The notes: generated by a model from the letters alone, not told the origin. A stretch of 64,000 bases of DNA from Acetobacterium sp965140355 (GCA_965140355.1 OZ223194.1:930001-994000); one strand, 5' to 3'; positions 53,781 through 63,066 are shown, numbered from the stretch's first letter. Made by a program: numbers and translations.

Positions 53781-54758
53781 ATGTGTACGAGTCTGACCTT
53801 AAGCACAAGTAATCAACTGAATATACTGGCCCGAACAATGGATTTTGCGACAATTCTTGATCCGGATCTGGTTTTTGTTCCCCGAAAATATCCCCTGGCT
53901 TCCCAGGTGGATGAAATCAAACGACCAGCAAACTATGCCATTATGGGGATGGGTCAAAAAACAGCACCCGCGATCCTGACCGATGGTCTGAATGAAGTCG
54001 GCCTGGCCTGTGCAACCTTATACTTTCCCGATTATGCCCATTACAGTGATCAAATCGATGCTGCCAAAACCAATCTTGCTCCGCTGGAAGTGGTGGCCTG
54101 GCTCTTATCAAATTTCGCAACGCTGGATGAGGTCAAAGCAGCCGTGATGCAGTTGAATCTCATCAGTGATCCGGCCGAAATTTTTACCCCACTACACTGG
54201 ATTGTAACCGATAAAACCGGCCATGTGATTGTGGTTGAACCGATGAAAAACGGAATCGTTATTCATGATAACCCGCTTGGTGTTATGGCCAACAGTCCTG
54301 ATCTCAACTGGCATCTTACCAATATCCGCAATTACATTGGTGTAAACCCCAATAAACTGGGACCAATCAAATTAAACGGAGTCACCTTTTCCCCCTTTGG
54401 AAATGGCGCGCGAACCTTTGGTTTACCCGGTGATTACACCCCGCCTTCGCGTTTTTTACGTGCTGTTTTTGGTAAAGAAGCCATCAATGTTCTGGAAAAT
54501 GAGGATGAAGGGATTAAAGCTGCTTTTCATATTCTATCATCGGTAGAAATTCCCAAAGGTAGCGTCTTCACCGATGAAGGCGTCGATTATACCCAATATA
54601 CTGCCGCTATGGCATGCAACACGGGAACCTATTATTTTAAGACCTATGACAATAATCAAATTATCAAGGCTTGTATTTTTGATAAAGATTTGGATAGCGA
54701 TCAACCAAAAGCCTGGAAAATCCCCCAAATCCAACAATATGGAACGCTAAACGAATAG
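53781..54758 (+). CDS. choloylglycine hydrolase family enzyme (bile salt hydrolase/penicillin V acylase)
   Basis: 325 aa from ATG 53781 (AGGTG upstream); this start places the catalytic Cys at position 2 (MCTS), the N-terminal nucleophile of the family. Other active-site residues are present: LARTMDF (Arg, Asp), GLNEVGLAC (Asn), GVMANSPDL (Asn) and TPPSRFLRA (Arg). The length is that of bile salt hydrolases. It cleaves amide bonds of bile salts, penicillin V or acyl-homoserine lactones; the sequence does not decide between them. Own terminator downstream. Confidence 0.87.
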   Translation: MCTSLTLSTSNQLNILARTMDFATILDPDLVFVPRKYPLASQVDEIKRPANYAIMGMGQKTAPAILTDGLNEVGLACATLYFPDYAHYSDQIDAAKTNLAPLEVVAWLLSNFATLDEVKAAVMQLNLISDPAEIFTPLHWIVTDKTGHVIVVEPMKNGIVIHDNPLGVMANSPDLNWHLTNIRNYIGVNPNKLGPIKLNGVTFSPFGNGARTFGLPGDYTPPSRFLRAVFGKEAINVLENEDEGIKAAFHILSSVEIPKGSVFTDEGVDYTQYTAAMACNTGTYYFKTYDNNQIIKACIFDKDLDSDQPKAWKIPQIQQYGTLNE

Positions 54759-54805
54759 AAAAAGCCCATTAAAATCAGCAAAACTGAATTTTAATGGGCT
54801 TTTTA
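54759..54805 (+). terminator. terminator between the hydrolase and aldehyde dehydrogenase genes
   Basis: AAAAAGCCCATTAAAATCAG pairs with CTGAATTTTAATGGGCTTTTT with one bulge, followed by ATTTTT. It lies right after the stop codon and serves both convergent genes. Confidence 0.9.
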
Positions 54806-54847
54806 TTTTTATCTGACAAAGTGCCGTTTTGTTTGCCACGCCGGTAA

Positions 54848-56215
54848 TTATTTTATTATCAGTCTGGCCACAACACTGGCGACTTTATTGTAAGGATGAT
54901 AGCGTAAAGGCAATTCAAAAATCTTGGCTTTTTTGTAGATACCCTTGGTGTGACTAAAAGTCTCAAAGCTATGCTTACCATGGTACATGCCCATCCCACT
55001 ATTGCCGACACCGCCAAAACCAAGCCCCTTACACATAATGTGCATGATTGTATCATTAACACAACCACCGCCAAAGGAAAGCCGATTGAGTACTCTTTTT
55101 TCGGTTTTTTTGCTCGTCGTAAACAGATAAAGGGCAAGCGGTTTTTCCCGTTCACGGACAAATGTTTCCGCTTCGCCAAGGGTTTTATACGGAATGATCG
55201 GAAGCAACGGCCCAAATATTTCCTCGCCCATGACTGGCGAATCGGCTTTTACATCAACCAGAACCGTCGGTTCGATCTGCAGCGATTCGCTATTAATACC
55301 GCCACCGCTATAAACAGTTACGCCACTCATCAACTTCACAACGCGATCAAAATGTTTCTGATTGATCATTCGCGGGTAGTTTTTATTTGTAAGTGCGTCC
55401 CCAATCATTTTTTTAAAGCAATCTGTAATGGCCTTGCAGAACGGTTCTTTTACCCGTTCATCAATAAGAACATAATCCGGTCCGACACAGGTCTGCCCGC
55501 TGTTGAGCAATTTCCCAAACGCGATGTTTTTCGCCGCTTCTTTTATATTGGCATCAGCTGTTACAATACACGGGCTTTTACCGCCCAGCTCTAAGGTAAT
55601 TGGCGTTAGATATTTTGCGGCTTTCTCCATCACCAATTTACCGACGTTCACGCTTCCGGTAAAGAAAATATAATCAAAGCGCTGTTCGAGGAGTTGTTGA
55701 TTTTCTTTCCGCCCACCCAGAATGGTGGTTACATATTCTTCGGGAAACGCCCGTTTTATAATCTTAGCAATTACATCAGCCGACGCCGACGCATATTGCG
55801 ACGGTTTGATAATACAACAATTACCGGCAGCAATTGCACCGACCAAAGGCGCCATCGTGAGTTGGATTGGATAATTCCAGGGTGACATGATCAGGACAAT
55901 CCCATAAGGCTCCGATAAACTATACGAATGGCCGGGAAACGCGTCGATTCCGGTGGCTCGGCGTTTCGGTTTCATCCATTTTTTCAAATCCTGAATAGCA
56001 TGTGTAATCTGCTGAAGTGAGATTCCATACTCTGTTATATAGGTCTCAAAAGGTGACTTATTCAAATCATTTTTAAGGGCCTCATTAATTTCCTTTTCAT
56101 AATAGACTAGAGATGCTCTCAAGGATTTTAATGCCTTAAGCCGATACTGGTAATCTTTTGTTTTACCTGAATTAAAATTGTTTCTTTGTCTGATTAGAAT
56201 TTCATTGTACTCCAT
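54848..56215 (-). CDS. aldehyde dehydrogenase, class 3 type
   Basis: 455 aa, the short ALDH3-like form. NAD-binding SPWNYPIQLTMAPLVGAIAAGN, ELGGKSPCIV with the general-base Glu, and SGQTCVGPDYVL with the catalytic Cys are intact. These enzymes oxidise medium- or long-chain and aromatic aldehydes. It may detoxify aldehydes in the acetogen. GGGAGG site, single gene. Confidence 0.9.
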   Translation of the reverse strand: MEYNEILIRQRNNFNSGKTKDYQYRLKALKSLRASLVYYEKEINEALKNDLNKSPFETYITEYGISLQQITHAIQDLKKWMKPKRRATGIDAFPGHSYSLSEPYGIVLIMSPWNYPIQLTMAPLVGAIAAGNCCIIKPSQYASASADVIAKIIKRAFPEEYVTTILGGRKENQQLLEQRFDYIFFTGSVNVGKLVMEKAAKYLTPITLELGGKSPCIVTADANIKEAAKNIAFGKLLNSGQTCVGPDYVLIDERVKEPFCKAITDCFKKMIGDALTNKNYPRMINQKHFDRVVKLMSGVTVYSGGGINSESLQIEPTVLVDVKADSPVMGEEIFGPLLPIIPYKTLGEAETFVREREKPLALYLFTTSKKTEKRVLNRLSFGGGCVNDTIMHIMCKGLGFGGVGNSGMGMYHGKHSFETFSHTKGIYKKAKIFELPLRYHPYNKVASVVARLIIK

Positions 56216-56536
56216 AAATACGACCTCCCTATTATTTAACTCTATTCGTGTGATGATCGAACCTTAACCATACCTGACTTTCTTCTTTTCTGGATTGGAA
56301 CAAAATTATCATTTTAGCTGATTTCATTTTTTCTAATTTTACTCAGTATATCATATTGTTTTATATGCAACAATTAAAAGCAATCACCTTTTATCGCATT
56401 GGGTAAAATCGGATTGATCACACCATAACGTTTTGAGATCACTTTAATCGCTTTAGTCATCAAATCAGTTTTATTGATTAATTATATTTATATATTAATA
56501 TATTTTATAAATAAATTAATTATATTAATATTATTA
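56216..56536. other. intergenic region, AT-rich
   Basis: 321 bp without a visible gene; the stretch near 56480-56535 is almost pure A/T with ATTAATATA-type repeats. It carries upstream sequences of the DUF2089 operon promoter and the ALDH promoter. Confidence 0.5.
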
Positions 56537-56565
56537 TTGACATATTCAATTTAAGGTAGTATATT
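56537..56565 (+). promoter_or_regulatory. promoter of the DUF2089 operon
   Basis: TTGACA (56537-56542), 17-nt spacer, TATATT (56560-56565); an overlapping TATAAT just after is also possible. It is 33 bp before the first gene. Confidence 0.7.
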
Positions 56566-56597
56566 ATAATCAAATAATTGATAAGGAGGGTGACCGA

Positions 56598-56987
56598 ATG
56601 AAATACAAAGCTCCGGGTAAGTGCCCCGTCTGTGATGAAAAACTTTCTATAACCAAACTCAACTGTCCCAAATGCGCAACCACTATTGAAGGTAACTTTC
56701 AGCCCTGCGAATTTTGTCGTCTACCGGATGACGATCTTGAATTTGTCAAAATCTTCATCAAATGTCGCGGGAATATCAAAGATGTTGAAAAAGAACTCGG
56801 CATCTCGTATCCTACGGTTCGCGGTAAGCTGGATACGGTCATAAGAGGTCTGGGTTATGACGTGCCATCAAAAGAACTGCTTAAAGAAAATGAAGACAAA
56901 ACAACGGCCCGTAATGAAATTCTCGACCAATTGTCAAACGGTGAAATCACCTCAAAAGAAGCAACGGAACGCCTAAAAAAATTATAA
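56598..56987 (+). CDS. DUF2089-family regulator-like protein
   Basis: 129 aa. N-terminal zinc ribbon (CPVCDEKLSITKLNCPKCATTIEGNF) and a helix-turn-helix-like part (FIKCRGNIKDVEKELGISYPTVRGKLDTVIRGLGY), then a short SHOCT-like segment (LDQLSNGEITSKEATERLKKL). DUF2089 proteins lead small operons with SHOCT-like and membrane proteins and are thought to be regulators. AAGGAGG site. First of four genes. Confidence 0.88.
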   Translation: MKYKAPGKCPVCDEKLSITKLNCPKCATTIEGNFQPCEFCRLPDDDLEFVKIFIKCRGNIKDVEKELGISYPTVRGKLDTVIRGLGYDVPSKELLKENEDKTTARNEILDQLSNGEITSKEATERLKKL

Positions 56988-57005
56988 AAAATGGAGGTTT
57001 AAGTA

Positions 57006-57443
57006 ATGAGCGAACAACAAAGAATTTTAGAAATGATCGAAAAAGGACAAATTACCGCGGCCGAAGCAATGGAGCTTCTGGAAGCGCTGAATACGACAAA
57101 GGAAGTGGCAACAATTCAGGAAGTTATCCTATCCCCAAAACATAATTATAAGTTTTTCCGGATTAAGGTTACTTCCGATAACAATTCTGTTAATGTCAAT
57201 GTTAATATTCCGATCGGTCTTTTGACCACCATCGGTGAAATCGCCGATAAGATGACCACGATGATTCCACCCGATGCCAAAAAAGATATGGAAGCAAAAG
57301 GGATTGATATTTCAACCATCGATTTTGCCAAAATAATTGAAGAAGTAATCAATGGTACGCTGGACGAACCGAATATCATTGAGGTCGAAGCCTGGGATGA
57401 AAGCAGTCAATCGATGATCAAGGTACGGGTATATGTCGATTAA
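57006..57443 (+). CDS. SHOCT-like domain protein
   Basis: 145 aa. Starts with a SHOCT-like helix pair (RILEMIEKGQITAAEAMELLEALN), the same motif as at the end of the preceding protein. Then a basic stretch and a beta-rich domain (FFRIKVTSDNNSVNVNVNIPIGLL...NIIEVEAWDESSQSMIKVRVYVD). Such proteins accompany DUF2089 genes. Function unknown. It overlaps the next gene by 11 bp. Confidence 0.8.
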   Translation: MSEQQRILEMIEKGQITAAEAMELLEALNTTKEVATIQEVILSPKHNYKFFRIKVTSDNNSVNVNVNIPIGLLTTIGEIADKMTTMIPPDAKKDMEAKGIDISTIDFAKIIEEVINGTLDEPNIIEVEAWDESSQSMIKVRVYVD

Positions 57444-57747
57444 TGGTTTTCACACCTTGTCGATCGGACTCCAACTGGCAAAACGGCGTTTCATCAAGAT
57501 TCCTATTCCGATTAGGTTATCTGTCTTTGAAGAATTACTCGACAGTTTTTTGGATATTTTAAATATCGCCTGTTTTTGGGTGCCAAAAACTGACTCTCAT
57601 ATTTCTGGTTCCAGTCTTTCAATCCATTCAACAAGAGCACTCGTCATTGCAATTTTAACGCTACTGGATTCCCTGAACATCGATGAGCCTTATGATCTCA
57701 TCGATGTTAGCACCGACAAAGTTCGTGTGCTCATTAAAGTCAGATAA
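57433..57747 (+). CDS. hypothetical protein related to the C-terminal domain of the upstream SHOCT-like protein
   Basis: 104 aa, starting within the end of the previous gene. Its order of features, a basic strand with IPIPIRLSVF, a helical middle and LIDVSTDKVRVLIKV at the end, matches the C-terminal domain of the protein upstream, so the two look paralogous. The SHOCT part is missing. The start has only a weak site, consistent with translational coupling. Confidence 0.6.
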   Translation: MSINGFHTLSIGLQLAKRRFIKIPIPIRLSVFEELLDSFLDILNIACFWVPKTDSHISGSSLSIHSTRALVIAILTLLDSLNIDEPYDLIDVSTDKVRVLIKVR

Positions 57748-57764
57748 AGTTATTGGAGGTAAAA

Positions 57765-58112
57765 ATGACCAAACTACTTGTAAAATATCTATCAATCATT
57801 TTAACGATCTATTTACTGTCGCTGATCTTTAACACCATTCAAATTGGTAGCATCTCAGCACTTTTAATTATGGGGCTGGTTCTGCTCGCCGTTAATCTGA
57901 TCTTAAAACCAATTTTTTTACTCCTTGCCTTACCCCTCAATCTGCTGACTCTGGGGTTATTCAGTTTCATTATAAATGCCTGGACAATCATGATTGCCGA
58001 CCATTTTGTCACGAATTTAAGTATCGGTGGCTTTTTTAATGCGCTACTTGCCGCCATTATCATTGTTTTTTTCAACAATCTGTTAAAAGGGTCAAATACT
58101 GCCACAGATTAA
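57765..58112 (+). CDS. phage-holin-4-2-like small membrane protein
   Basis: 115 aa from ATG 57765 (GGAGG upstream). Four hydrophobic helices with the family features ALLIMGLVLLAVNLILKPIFLLLALPLNLLTLG, typical of PF04020 proteins. Despite the name these are usually chromosomal, not phage, and of unknown envelope function. Last gene of the DUF2089 operon. Confidence 0.87.
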   Translation: MTKLLVKYLSIILTIYLLSLIFNTIQIGSISALLIMGLVLLAVNLILKPIFLLLALPLNLLTLGLFSFIINAWTIMIADHFVTNLSIGGFFNALLAAIIIVFFNNLLKGSNTATD

Positions 58113-58212
58113 TTATGATTCCCGCCTAACTTGAGGACGTTTCACGCCTGCTATTTTAATTGCTATCCCTTTAATTATCTAACCAACGAAACGTCCCCGC
58201 ATCATAAATAAA

Positions 58213-58905
58213 TTAGTCCGCCAATCGGATTCGATCTTTATCCGTGGGAATCCCTTTAACCACCTTTTTCCATTCTTCATCTTGAAAAATTTCATATTGC
58301 TCAAATGCGCACGGTAATCCCCTGGCTGTCGCGATGTCACTACTATCCATTAGCTGAAAATGTAAATGTGGCGAAAAAGAGTTACCCGAATGGCCAACTT
58401 TCCCAATCAATTCGCCTTTTTTCACCTTCTGACCGACAGCAACCTGAATCGACCCCGTTTGAAGATGGACTAGCGCCGCATATACCTGGTCGTTATATTT
58501 TATGATGATGTAGTTGCCCGCAACTGATTGGACATCATCTTTTCTCGGATCAAAAAAACGGGCATTTTTATACGCATTCAACAGATCTAACAGCAAATTT
58601 GTTCGTCTTCGTTCTTTAAAGCCATCCTCAGCGTGAACAACGACCCCGTCACAAGGTGCATATACTGCTTGCCCCCAACAGTAATATTCATTTAAGGGAA
58701 CCCCTAAAAAAAGATAATGCAGCAAGCCGACGCGATAGCTGGGCCAACCCTTTCGTTCCCAATCCACTTGGATAAAATCATAAGCATATCTGGTGCCTAA
58801 TTGGTTAGTACCATGACTCGGAATTTTTGTCCCTGGTGTATTGGGCGCAAACCATTCTCCCCGCAATGGAAACGCTACAATTATCGGTTCGCACAATTTA
58901 ATCAT
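58213..58905 (-). CDS. M23-family metallopeptidase
   Basis: 230 aa. Zinc ligands fit the LytM pattern: an early His and Asp (HGTNQLGTRYAYDF, here ~residues 32-45) and the C-terminal HLHFQL. The core GNYIIIKYNDQVYAALVHLQTGSIQVAVGQKVKKGELIGKVGHSGNS is a normal M23 fold. No signal peptide, so cell-wall hydrolysis outside the cell is uncertain; it may work on an internal peptide. Single gene, convergent with the DUF2089 operon. Confidence 0.83.
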   Translation of the reverse strand: MIKLCEPIIVAFPLRGEWFAPNTPGTKIPSHGTNQLGTRYAYDFIQVDWERKGWPSYRVGLLHYLFLGVPLNEYYCWGQAVYAPCDGVVVHAEDGFKERRRTNLLLDLLNAYKNARFFDPRKDDVQSVAGNYIIIKYNDQVYAALVHLQTGSIQVAVGQKVKKGELIGKVGHSGNSFSPHLHFQLMDSSDIATARGLPCAFEQYEIFQDEEWKKVVKGIPTDKDRIRLAD

Positions 58906-59072
58906 CTTATCCCTCGCTTCTGTTTATATTTTATCGGCCTGATTTAAAACAACGCTTTCAATTGTTTTTTCCATTATACATTATCGCGACCTTTATCAAA
59001 ACCGTTATTACAACCCTTAAGCTTGATAAATTTGCAAAACAAATAAAACTTTCCGTTATCACTGACAATAAT

Positions 59073-59117
59073 AAAAAGTGGTTCGAGCCGCACACTTACG
59101 GTTCAAACCACTTTTTT
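59073..59117 (-). terminator. terminator of the UroD-family gene
   Basis: AAAAAGTGGTTCGAGC and GGTTCAAACCACTTTTTT form an imperfect stem; the symmetric A and T runs allow action in both directions. About 55 bp past the gene's stop. Confidence 0.8.
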
Positions 59118-59172
59118 AAGTTACCTGTTTTTACAATCGATCTCGAATTTTTACCAATCTGCTACTTAAGAA

Positions 59173-60162
59173 CTAAGCGATTGGGTGTTTTTGGGCATAT
59201 TCCCGGCCGTATTTCGCCAATTCGTCCATAAAGATCTCATTGTTCCATTCACGGAAGCAGACCCCATTAGGAATCGATGGAAAGAAACGTCCAGCCGGAC
59301 AATACGTGTCTATAGCGCGACGTACCTCTTTGCGGATTTCTTCTTCGGTAATATTTTCCATATCGATTTTTGGTCCGTCAATGCCCCCAATCATGGCCAG
59401 TTTCCCTTTTGTAATCGCCTGAATTTTAACAATATCATTCTGAGCAATAACACCCTGCCAAATATCGACGCCGATCTCAACAAGATCCTCAACAATCGGT
59501 TCTAAGATGCAGTCCGCATGATGCATATAGATCATCCCGCACTCATGAATCGTATCAGCGATTTCTTTTTGCAGTGGTTTAATGATATCTCGCCATACCT
59601 GCGGTGGTAAAAACAGATTTTGTTTGGTTCCCCAATCGTCATGGTAAAAGATAATATCCGGATGGGTTTCTTCGGCTACTTTTCGAATGTATGCCATTTT
59701 GTGATCGGCAATTACCCGCAACATGGCTGCCGTTTCGTCTGGATATTCTAAGTAATTCATCAGGCCAACTTCCACGCCCTGAAGAAAATGGCTACGTTCA
59801 AAAAGACCACCGGGATAGAAGAAACAGGCCAGTTTTTCATTGCGATCGATTTGAGCTGCCGCTTCCCGGGCCTGCGTCCAATCCAAATTCTCTATGTCTG
59901 GAACCACCATTTGTTGCTCCCATTTTTCAATGTCTTTGACTACCACGTTTTCCGGGGTAAGGTGTGGATGTGGCCCCGGTGACCCCGGCAAGAAAACCTT
60001 TACCGTTCCCCATGAATCCCGATATTCTTTCCCATCCTGAGGAATCAACGCATCCTTAACAAATAAGGGGTCCAGAATAAAGTCTACCGCTGCCATCAAA
60101 TCTCCATAGTAATCCGGCTGTTCGCCGCGATATACTGCCATAACATTTTCTCTTTGATTCAT
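59173..60162 (-). CDS. uroporphyrinogen decarboxylase-family protein, methyltransferase-type
   Basis: 329 aa, TIM-barrel of the UroD family. It lacks the haem-synthesis signature and carries MYMHHADCILEPIVEDLVEIGVDIWQG with a Cys near tandem His, like the zinc site of corrinoid methyltransferases (MtaA type), and a late NGVCFREWNNEIF. In acetogens such proteins often take part in O-demethylase or methylamine-type methyl transfer to corrinoid or tetrahydrofolate. No corrinoid protein or activator gene is adjacent. GAGGAG site. The substrate is unknown. Confidence 0.78.
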   Translation of the reverse strand: MNQRENVMAVYRGEQPDYYGDLMAAVDFILDPLFVKDALIPQDGKEYRDSWGTVKVFLPGSPGPHPHLTPENVVVKDIEKWEQQMVVPDIENLDWTQAREAAAQIDRNEKLACFFYPGGLFERSHFLQGVEVGLMNYLEYPDETAAMLRVIADHKMAYIRKVAEETHPDIIFYHDDWGTKQNLFLPPQVWRDIIKPLQKEIADTIHECGMIYMHHADCILEPIVEDLVEIGVDIWQGVIAQNDIVKIQAITKGKLAMIGGIDGPKIDMENITEEEIRKEVRRAIDTYCPAGRFFPSIPNGVCFREWNNEIFMDELAKYGREYAQKHPIA

Positions 60163-60647
60163 TGAAAATTCTCCTCTTAATCGTTAGTGTCTAGCAACCG
60201 TTTTCAAAGTTTTAATCAGCATTCCCATTAATGATCGAATTATAATACTAATCGCAACTAAAATACAGAACTATCTTTGGTTAAAATATAACACGAAATT
60301 TTTTTAAAATCTAGTCTTTTATTCAAATTTATCTAATATACCGCTAAATTTATGGGTATAATTCTTATTATAGCTAGTTTTTTTATTTATTTTACAATAA
60401 CAACCCTAAAAACAAGATTGTAAAAATATTAAATATTTATAATTTAAAATTTAAAACGCAATTAAATTTATAAATTTTTTTCGGTCAATTCTTCGACCAG
60501 CTCATCGTTTCACTGATCGCTTTGCATGATCATCATAACTAAATTTTGTCTCGCCGGAAATCCGGTTTCGCTTATTCGATCAGAACAAGTTAGGCGTATT
60601 AATCTTACCAATTTCATAACCAATGTAAGCAGCTATTTAAGCTTACT
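60163..60647. other. AT-rich intergenic region before oleate hydratase
   Basis: About 485 bp without a gene. The middle is extremely A/T-rich (60280-60480). Nothing resembling a known riboswitch or RNA is visible. Confidence 0.5.
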
Positions 60648-60694
60648 TGATAAAAAATATGTCGGTAGTATTTTTTATCACCGCGCGTTATAAT
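60648..60694 (+). promoter_or_regulatory. ohyA promoter with overlapping palindrome
   Basis: TGATAAAAAATA (60648-60659) and TATTTTTTATCA (60669-60680) are perfect 12-bp arms, 9-nt spacer. TATAAT lies at 60689-60694; the expected -35 position falls inside the palindrome and is poor. This suggests regulator binding at the -35 site. Confidence 0.55.
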
Positions 60695-60725
60695 GATCTT
60701 ATCATAAATTAAGGAGGTCTATCTT

Positions 60726-62495
60726 ATGTATTATACGAATGGTAACTATGCTGCCTTTGCCAAACCTTTAAAACCCGCAGGTATCGAAAACAAACACGCC
60801 TATCTAATCGGTGGTGGGCTGGCAGCACTATCGGCTGCGGCCTTTCTGATTCGAGACGGTCAAATGAGCGGAAAAAACATCTGTATCATTGAAGAAGCAG
60901 CACTTCCCGGTGGCAGTTGTGACGGCATAAAAGATCCCAATCGCGGCTATGTTATTCGTGGCGGACGTGAAATGGAAGACCATTTTGAGTGTTTATGGGA
61001 TTTATATCGTTCTATTCCTTCTCTTGAGATTGAAAACGCCTCAGTGCTTGATGAATTTTATTGGCTTAATCAGGCCGATCCCAGCAGTTCTCCGGTGCGC
61101 GTAACCGAAAATCAAGGAAAAGACGCGCATACTTTGCATAAATTCGCACTCAGCGACACCGCTGCCATGGAAATATCCACCCTTATCATGACCCCTGAAA
61201 AATACCTGGATGACAAAAGAATTACCGATGTCTTTGGCAAAGAATTTTTCGAGTCTAACTTCTGGCTTTTCTGGCGTTCCATGTTTGCCTTTGAAGAATG
61301 GCACAGTGCAATCGAAATGCGTCGCTATTTAACCCGTTTTATTCATCTTACCCATACTTTACCCGATCTATCAGGCTTGAAATTTACAAAATTCAATCAA
61401 TATGAATCGCTTATTCTTCCATTGGTCAAATTTCTAGAATCGCATGGTGTAAATTTCCGCTATGAAACCACCGTGACTAATGTTATTTTTGATATTCAGC
61501 ACGATAAAAAGGTAGCTAAACAAATTGACTGTATTTCACAGGATAGCTATGACACTATTAAATTGACTGAAAACGATTTAGTTTTCATTACCCTTGGCAG
61601 TAATACCGATCGATCCGGCTTTGGGGATGACAATCATCCCGTCGTTGTCCCTGAAGGACTGGGTTCTTCTTGGAGTCTATGGAAAAACATTGCTGCTCAG
61701 GACGAAGCCTTCGGCCATCCCGATAAGTTTTGCGGCGATGTCTCCGGCTCTAATTGGGAATCTGCAACGATCACCTTCGCGGATGATAAAATCCCAGCTT
61801 ATATCGAAAAACTGACTGGCCGAGACCCGTACAATGGCAAAATCGTTACCGGCGGACCGATTACGGCAAAGGACTCATCTTGGTTAATGAGCTGGACGGT
61901 CAGTCGGCAACCTCACTTTAAAGTTCAAAAATCAAATGAAATTGTGGCTTGGGTTTATGGTTTGTTTTCTAACGAACCGGGTGATTTTATCAAAAAACCG
62001 ATGCAGGCCTGCACCGGCCTTGAAATTGTTGAAGAATGGCTGTATCATATCGGTGTTCCCGTTAATGAAATCCCTGACCTTGCTAAAAACCATGCCCATT
62101 GTATTCCCTGCATGATGCCTTATGTTACATCCTATTTTATGGTCCGTAAAGCCGGAGACCGACCAAATATTGTCCCTGATCATGCTCTAAATTTTGCCTT
62201 TATCGGCGAACATGTTGAAACGCCTGAAGATACCGTCTTTACCACTGAATACGCGGTTCGAACCGGCATGGAAGCTGTTTATACTTTGTTAAATATCGGG
62301 CGCGGTGTCCCGGAAGTATTTGCTTCCGCATATGATATCCGGATATTACTCAAGGCGGCTGCCAGTATGCTGGACGGAAAGAAGTTAACCGACCTTCATC
62401 TTCCGCTTGAAAAGAAATTGGAGCTGAAAAAAATAACAAAACAGGTACGCGGTACGATGCTAGAAGAACTGTTAAAAGAACATGGCTTGATTTAA
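60726..62495 (+). CDS. ohyA: oleate hydratase (MCRA family)
   Basis: 589 aa, the normal length. FAD-binding AYLIGGGLAALSAAAF at ~26-41, PGGSCDGI and the RGGREMEDHFECLWDL block (catalytic Glu), then IHLTHTLPDLSGL and the C-terminal CIPCMMPYVTSYFMVRKAGDRP are all typical. It adds water to the double bond of oleic or related cis-9 fatty acids to make 10-hydroxy acids, mainly to detoxify them. AAGGAGG site. Single gene with its own promoter. Not usual in free-living acetogens as far as I know. Confidence 0.93.
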   Translation: MYYTNGNYAAFAKPLKPAGIENKHAYLIGGGLAALSAAAFLIRDGQMSGKNICIIEEAALPGGSCDGIKDPNRGYVIRGGREMEDHFECLWDLYRSIPSLEIENASVLDEFYWLNQADPSSSPVRVTENQGKDAHTLHKFALSDTAAMEISTLIMTPEKYLDDKRITDVFGKEFFESNFWLFWRSMFAFEEWHSAIEMRRYLTRFIHLTHTLPDLSGLKFTKFNQYESLILPLVKFLESHGVNFRYETTVTNVIFDIQHDKKVAKQIDCISQDSYDTIKLTENDLVFITLGSNTDRSGFGDDNHPVVVPEGLGSSWSLWKNIAAQDEAFGHPDKFCGDVSGSNWESATITFADDKIPAYIEKLTGRDPYNGKIVTGGPITAKDSSWLMSWTVSRQPHFKVQKSNEIVAWVYGLFSNEPGDFIKKPMQACTGLEIVEEWLYHIGVPVNEIPDLAKNHAHCIPCMMPYVTSYFMVRKAGDRPNIVPDHALNFAFIGEHVETPEDTVFTTEYAVRTGMEAVYTLLNIGRGVPEVFASAYDIRILLKAAASMLDGKKLTDLHLPLEKKLELKKITKQVRGTMLEELLKEHGLI

Positions 62496-62559
62496 TCATT
62501 GAATCTCACCTTATCCCTTAAAACATAAAAAAAACAATTTTTTTCTATATAATGTAATC

Positions 62560-62897
62560 GGGCGGTTGACTGATCATTAATTGATCAGCCAACCGCCCAC
62601 ACCACCGTATGTACCGTTCGGTATACGGCGGTTCCAAAGTTTACACATTTACTCCCAGATAATAATCATAAAATCGGATTTTATCCTTCAGCTTCTGAAT
62701 GCTCTGGGAGTGAACTCTCAACCTTCCCTGTCCCCGGTAGATATAGAATCCATATCCGAGGAATTTCACCTTTGCGACATTAGCCCCCTTTGTTTTCTCC
62801 CGCTTATCGAAGAAATAGTCTCCCTTCGATAAGCAGTGCAATATTCTTAAGGGTTCGTTCAGCGGCTTTCCTGCTTTTGCTGAAAGTCATCAGCGTT
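62560..62897 (-). mobile_element. truncated group II intron (3' end with RT remnant)
   Basis: On the minus strand: the end of an intron-encoded reverse transcriptase, then a domain-V-like hairpin (62601-62635; GAACCGCCGTATACC...GGTACATACGGTGGT), then a domain-VI-like stem (GGGCGGTTG 62560-62568 with CAACCGCCC 62590-62598). This order is that of a group II intron 3' end. The 5' domains and most of the ORF are missing. Confidence 0.72.
62641..62897 (-). pseudogene. group II intron reverse transcriptase/maturase fragment
   Basis: Reads ADDF (remnant of YADD), then in another frame SKSRKAAERTLKNIALLIEG, then after a second shift DKREKTKGANVAKVKFLGYGF and GRLRVHSQSIQKLKDKIR. These are neighbouring blocks of LtrA-type proteins from the catalytic box to the start of the X domain, with at least two frameshifts and no N-terminus. 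Not functional. Confidence 0.75.
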
Positions 62898-63066
62898 CTG
62901 GATGAATTCCATTTTCAACTTCTATTTTAACATCACCCTTTTTTTTAATAAATTAAGCAATTTACGCACCCTTCTTCAACGGCAACCGGACGGCAAAAAT
63001 CATGTTTCCTGTAAGTTTTAGCGTTTCAAACTTAATTTATAAACTCCTACTGCTGTATAACCTGAG

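Noticed and set aside
54950..55594. 214-codon plus-strand frame opposite the aldehyde dehydrogenase
   Set aside because: Antisense to intact catalytic motifs; the protein has no recognisable domain.
58135..58196. GGACGTTTC ... GAAACGTCC inverted repeat between the holin-like and M23 genes
   Set aside because: 44-nt loop and no T run; too weak to call a terminator or element.
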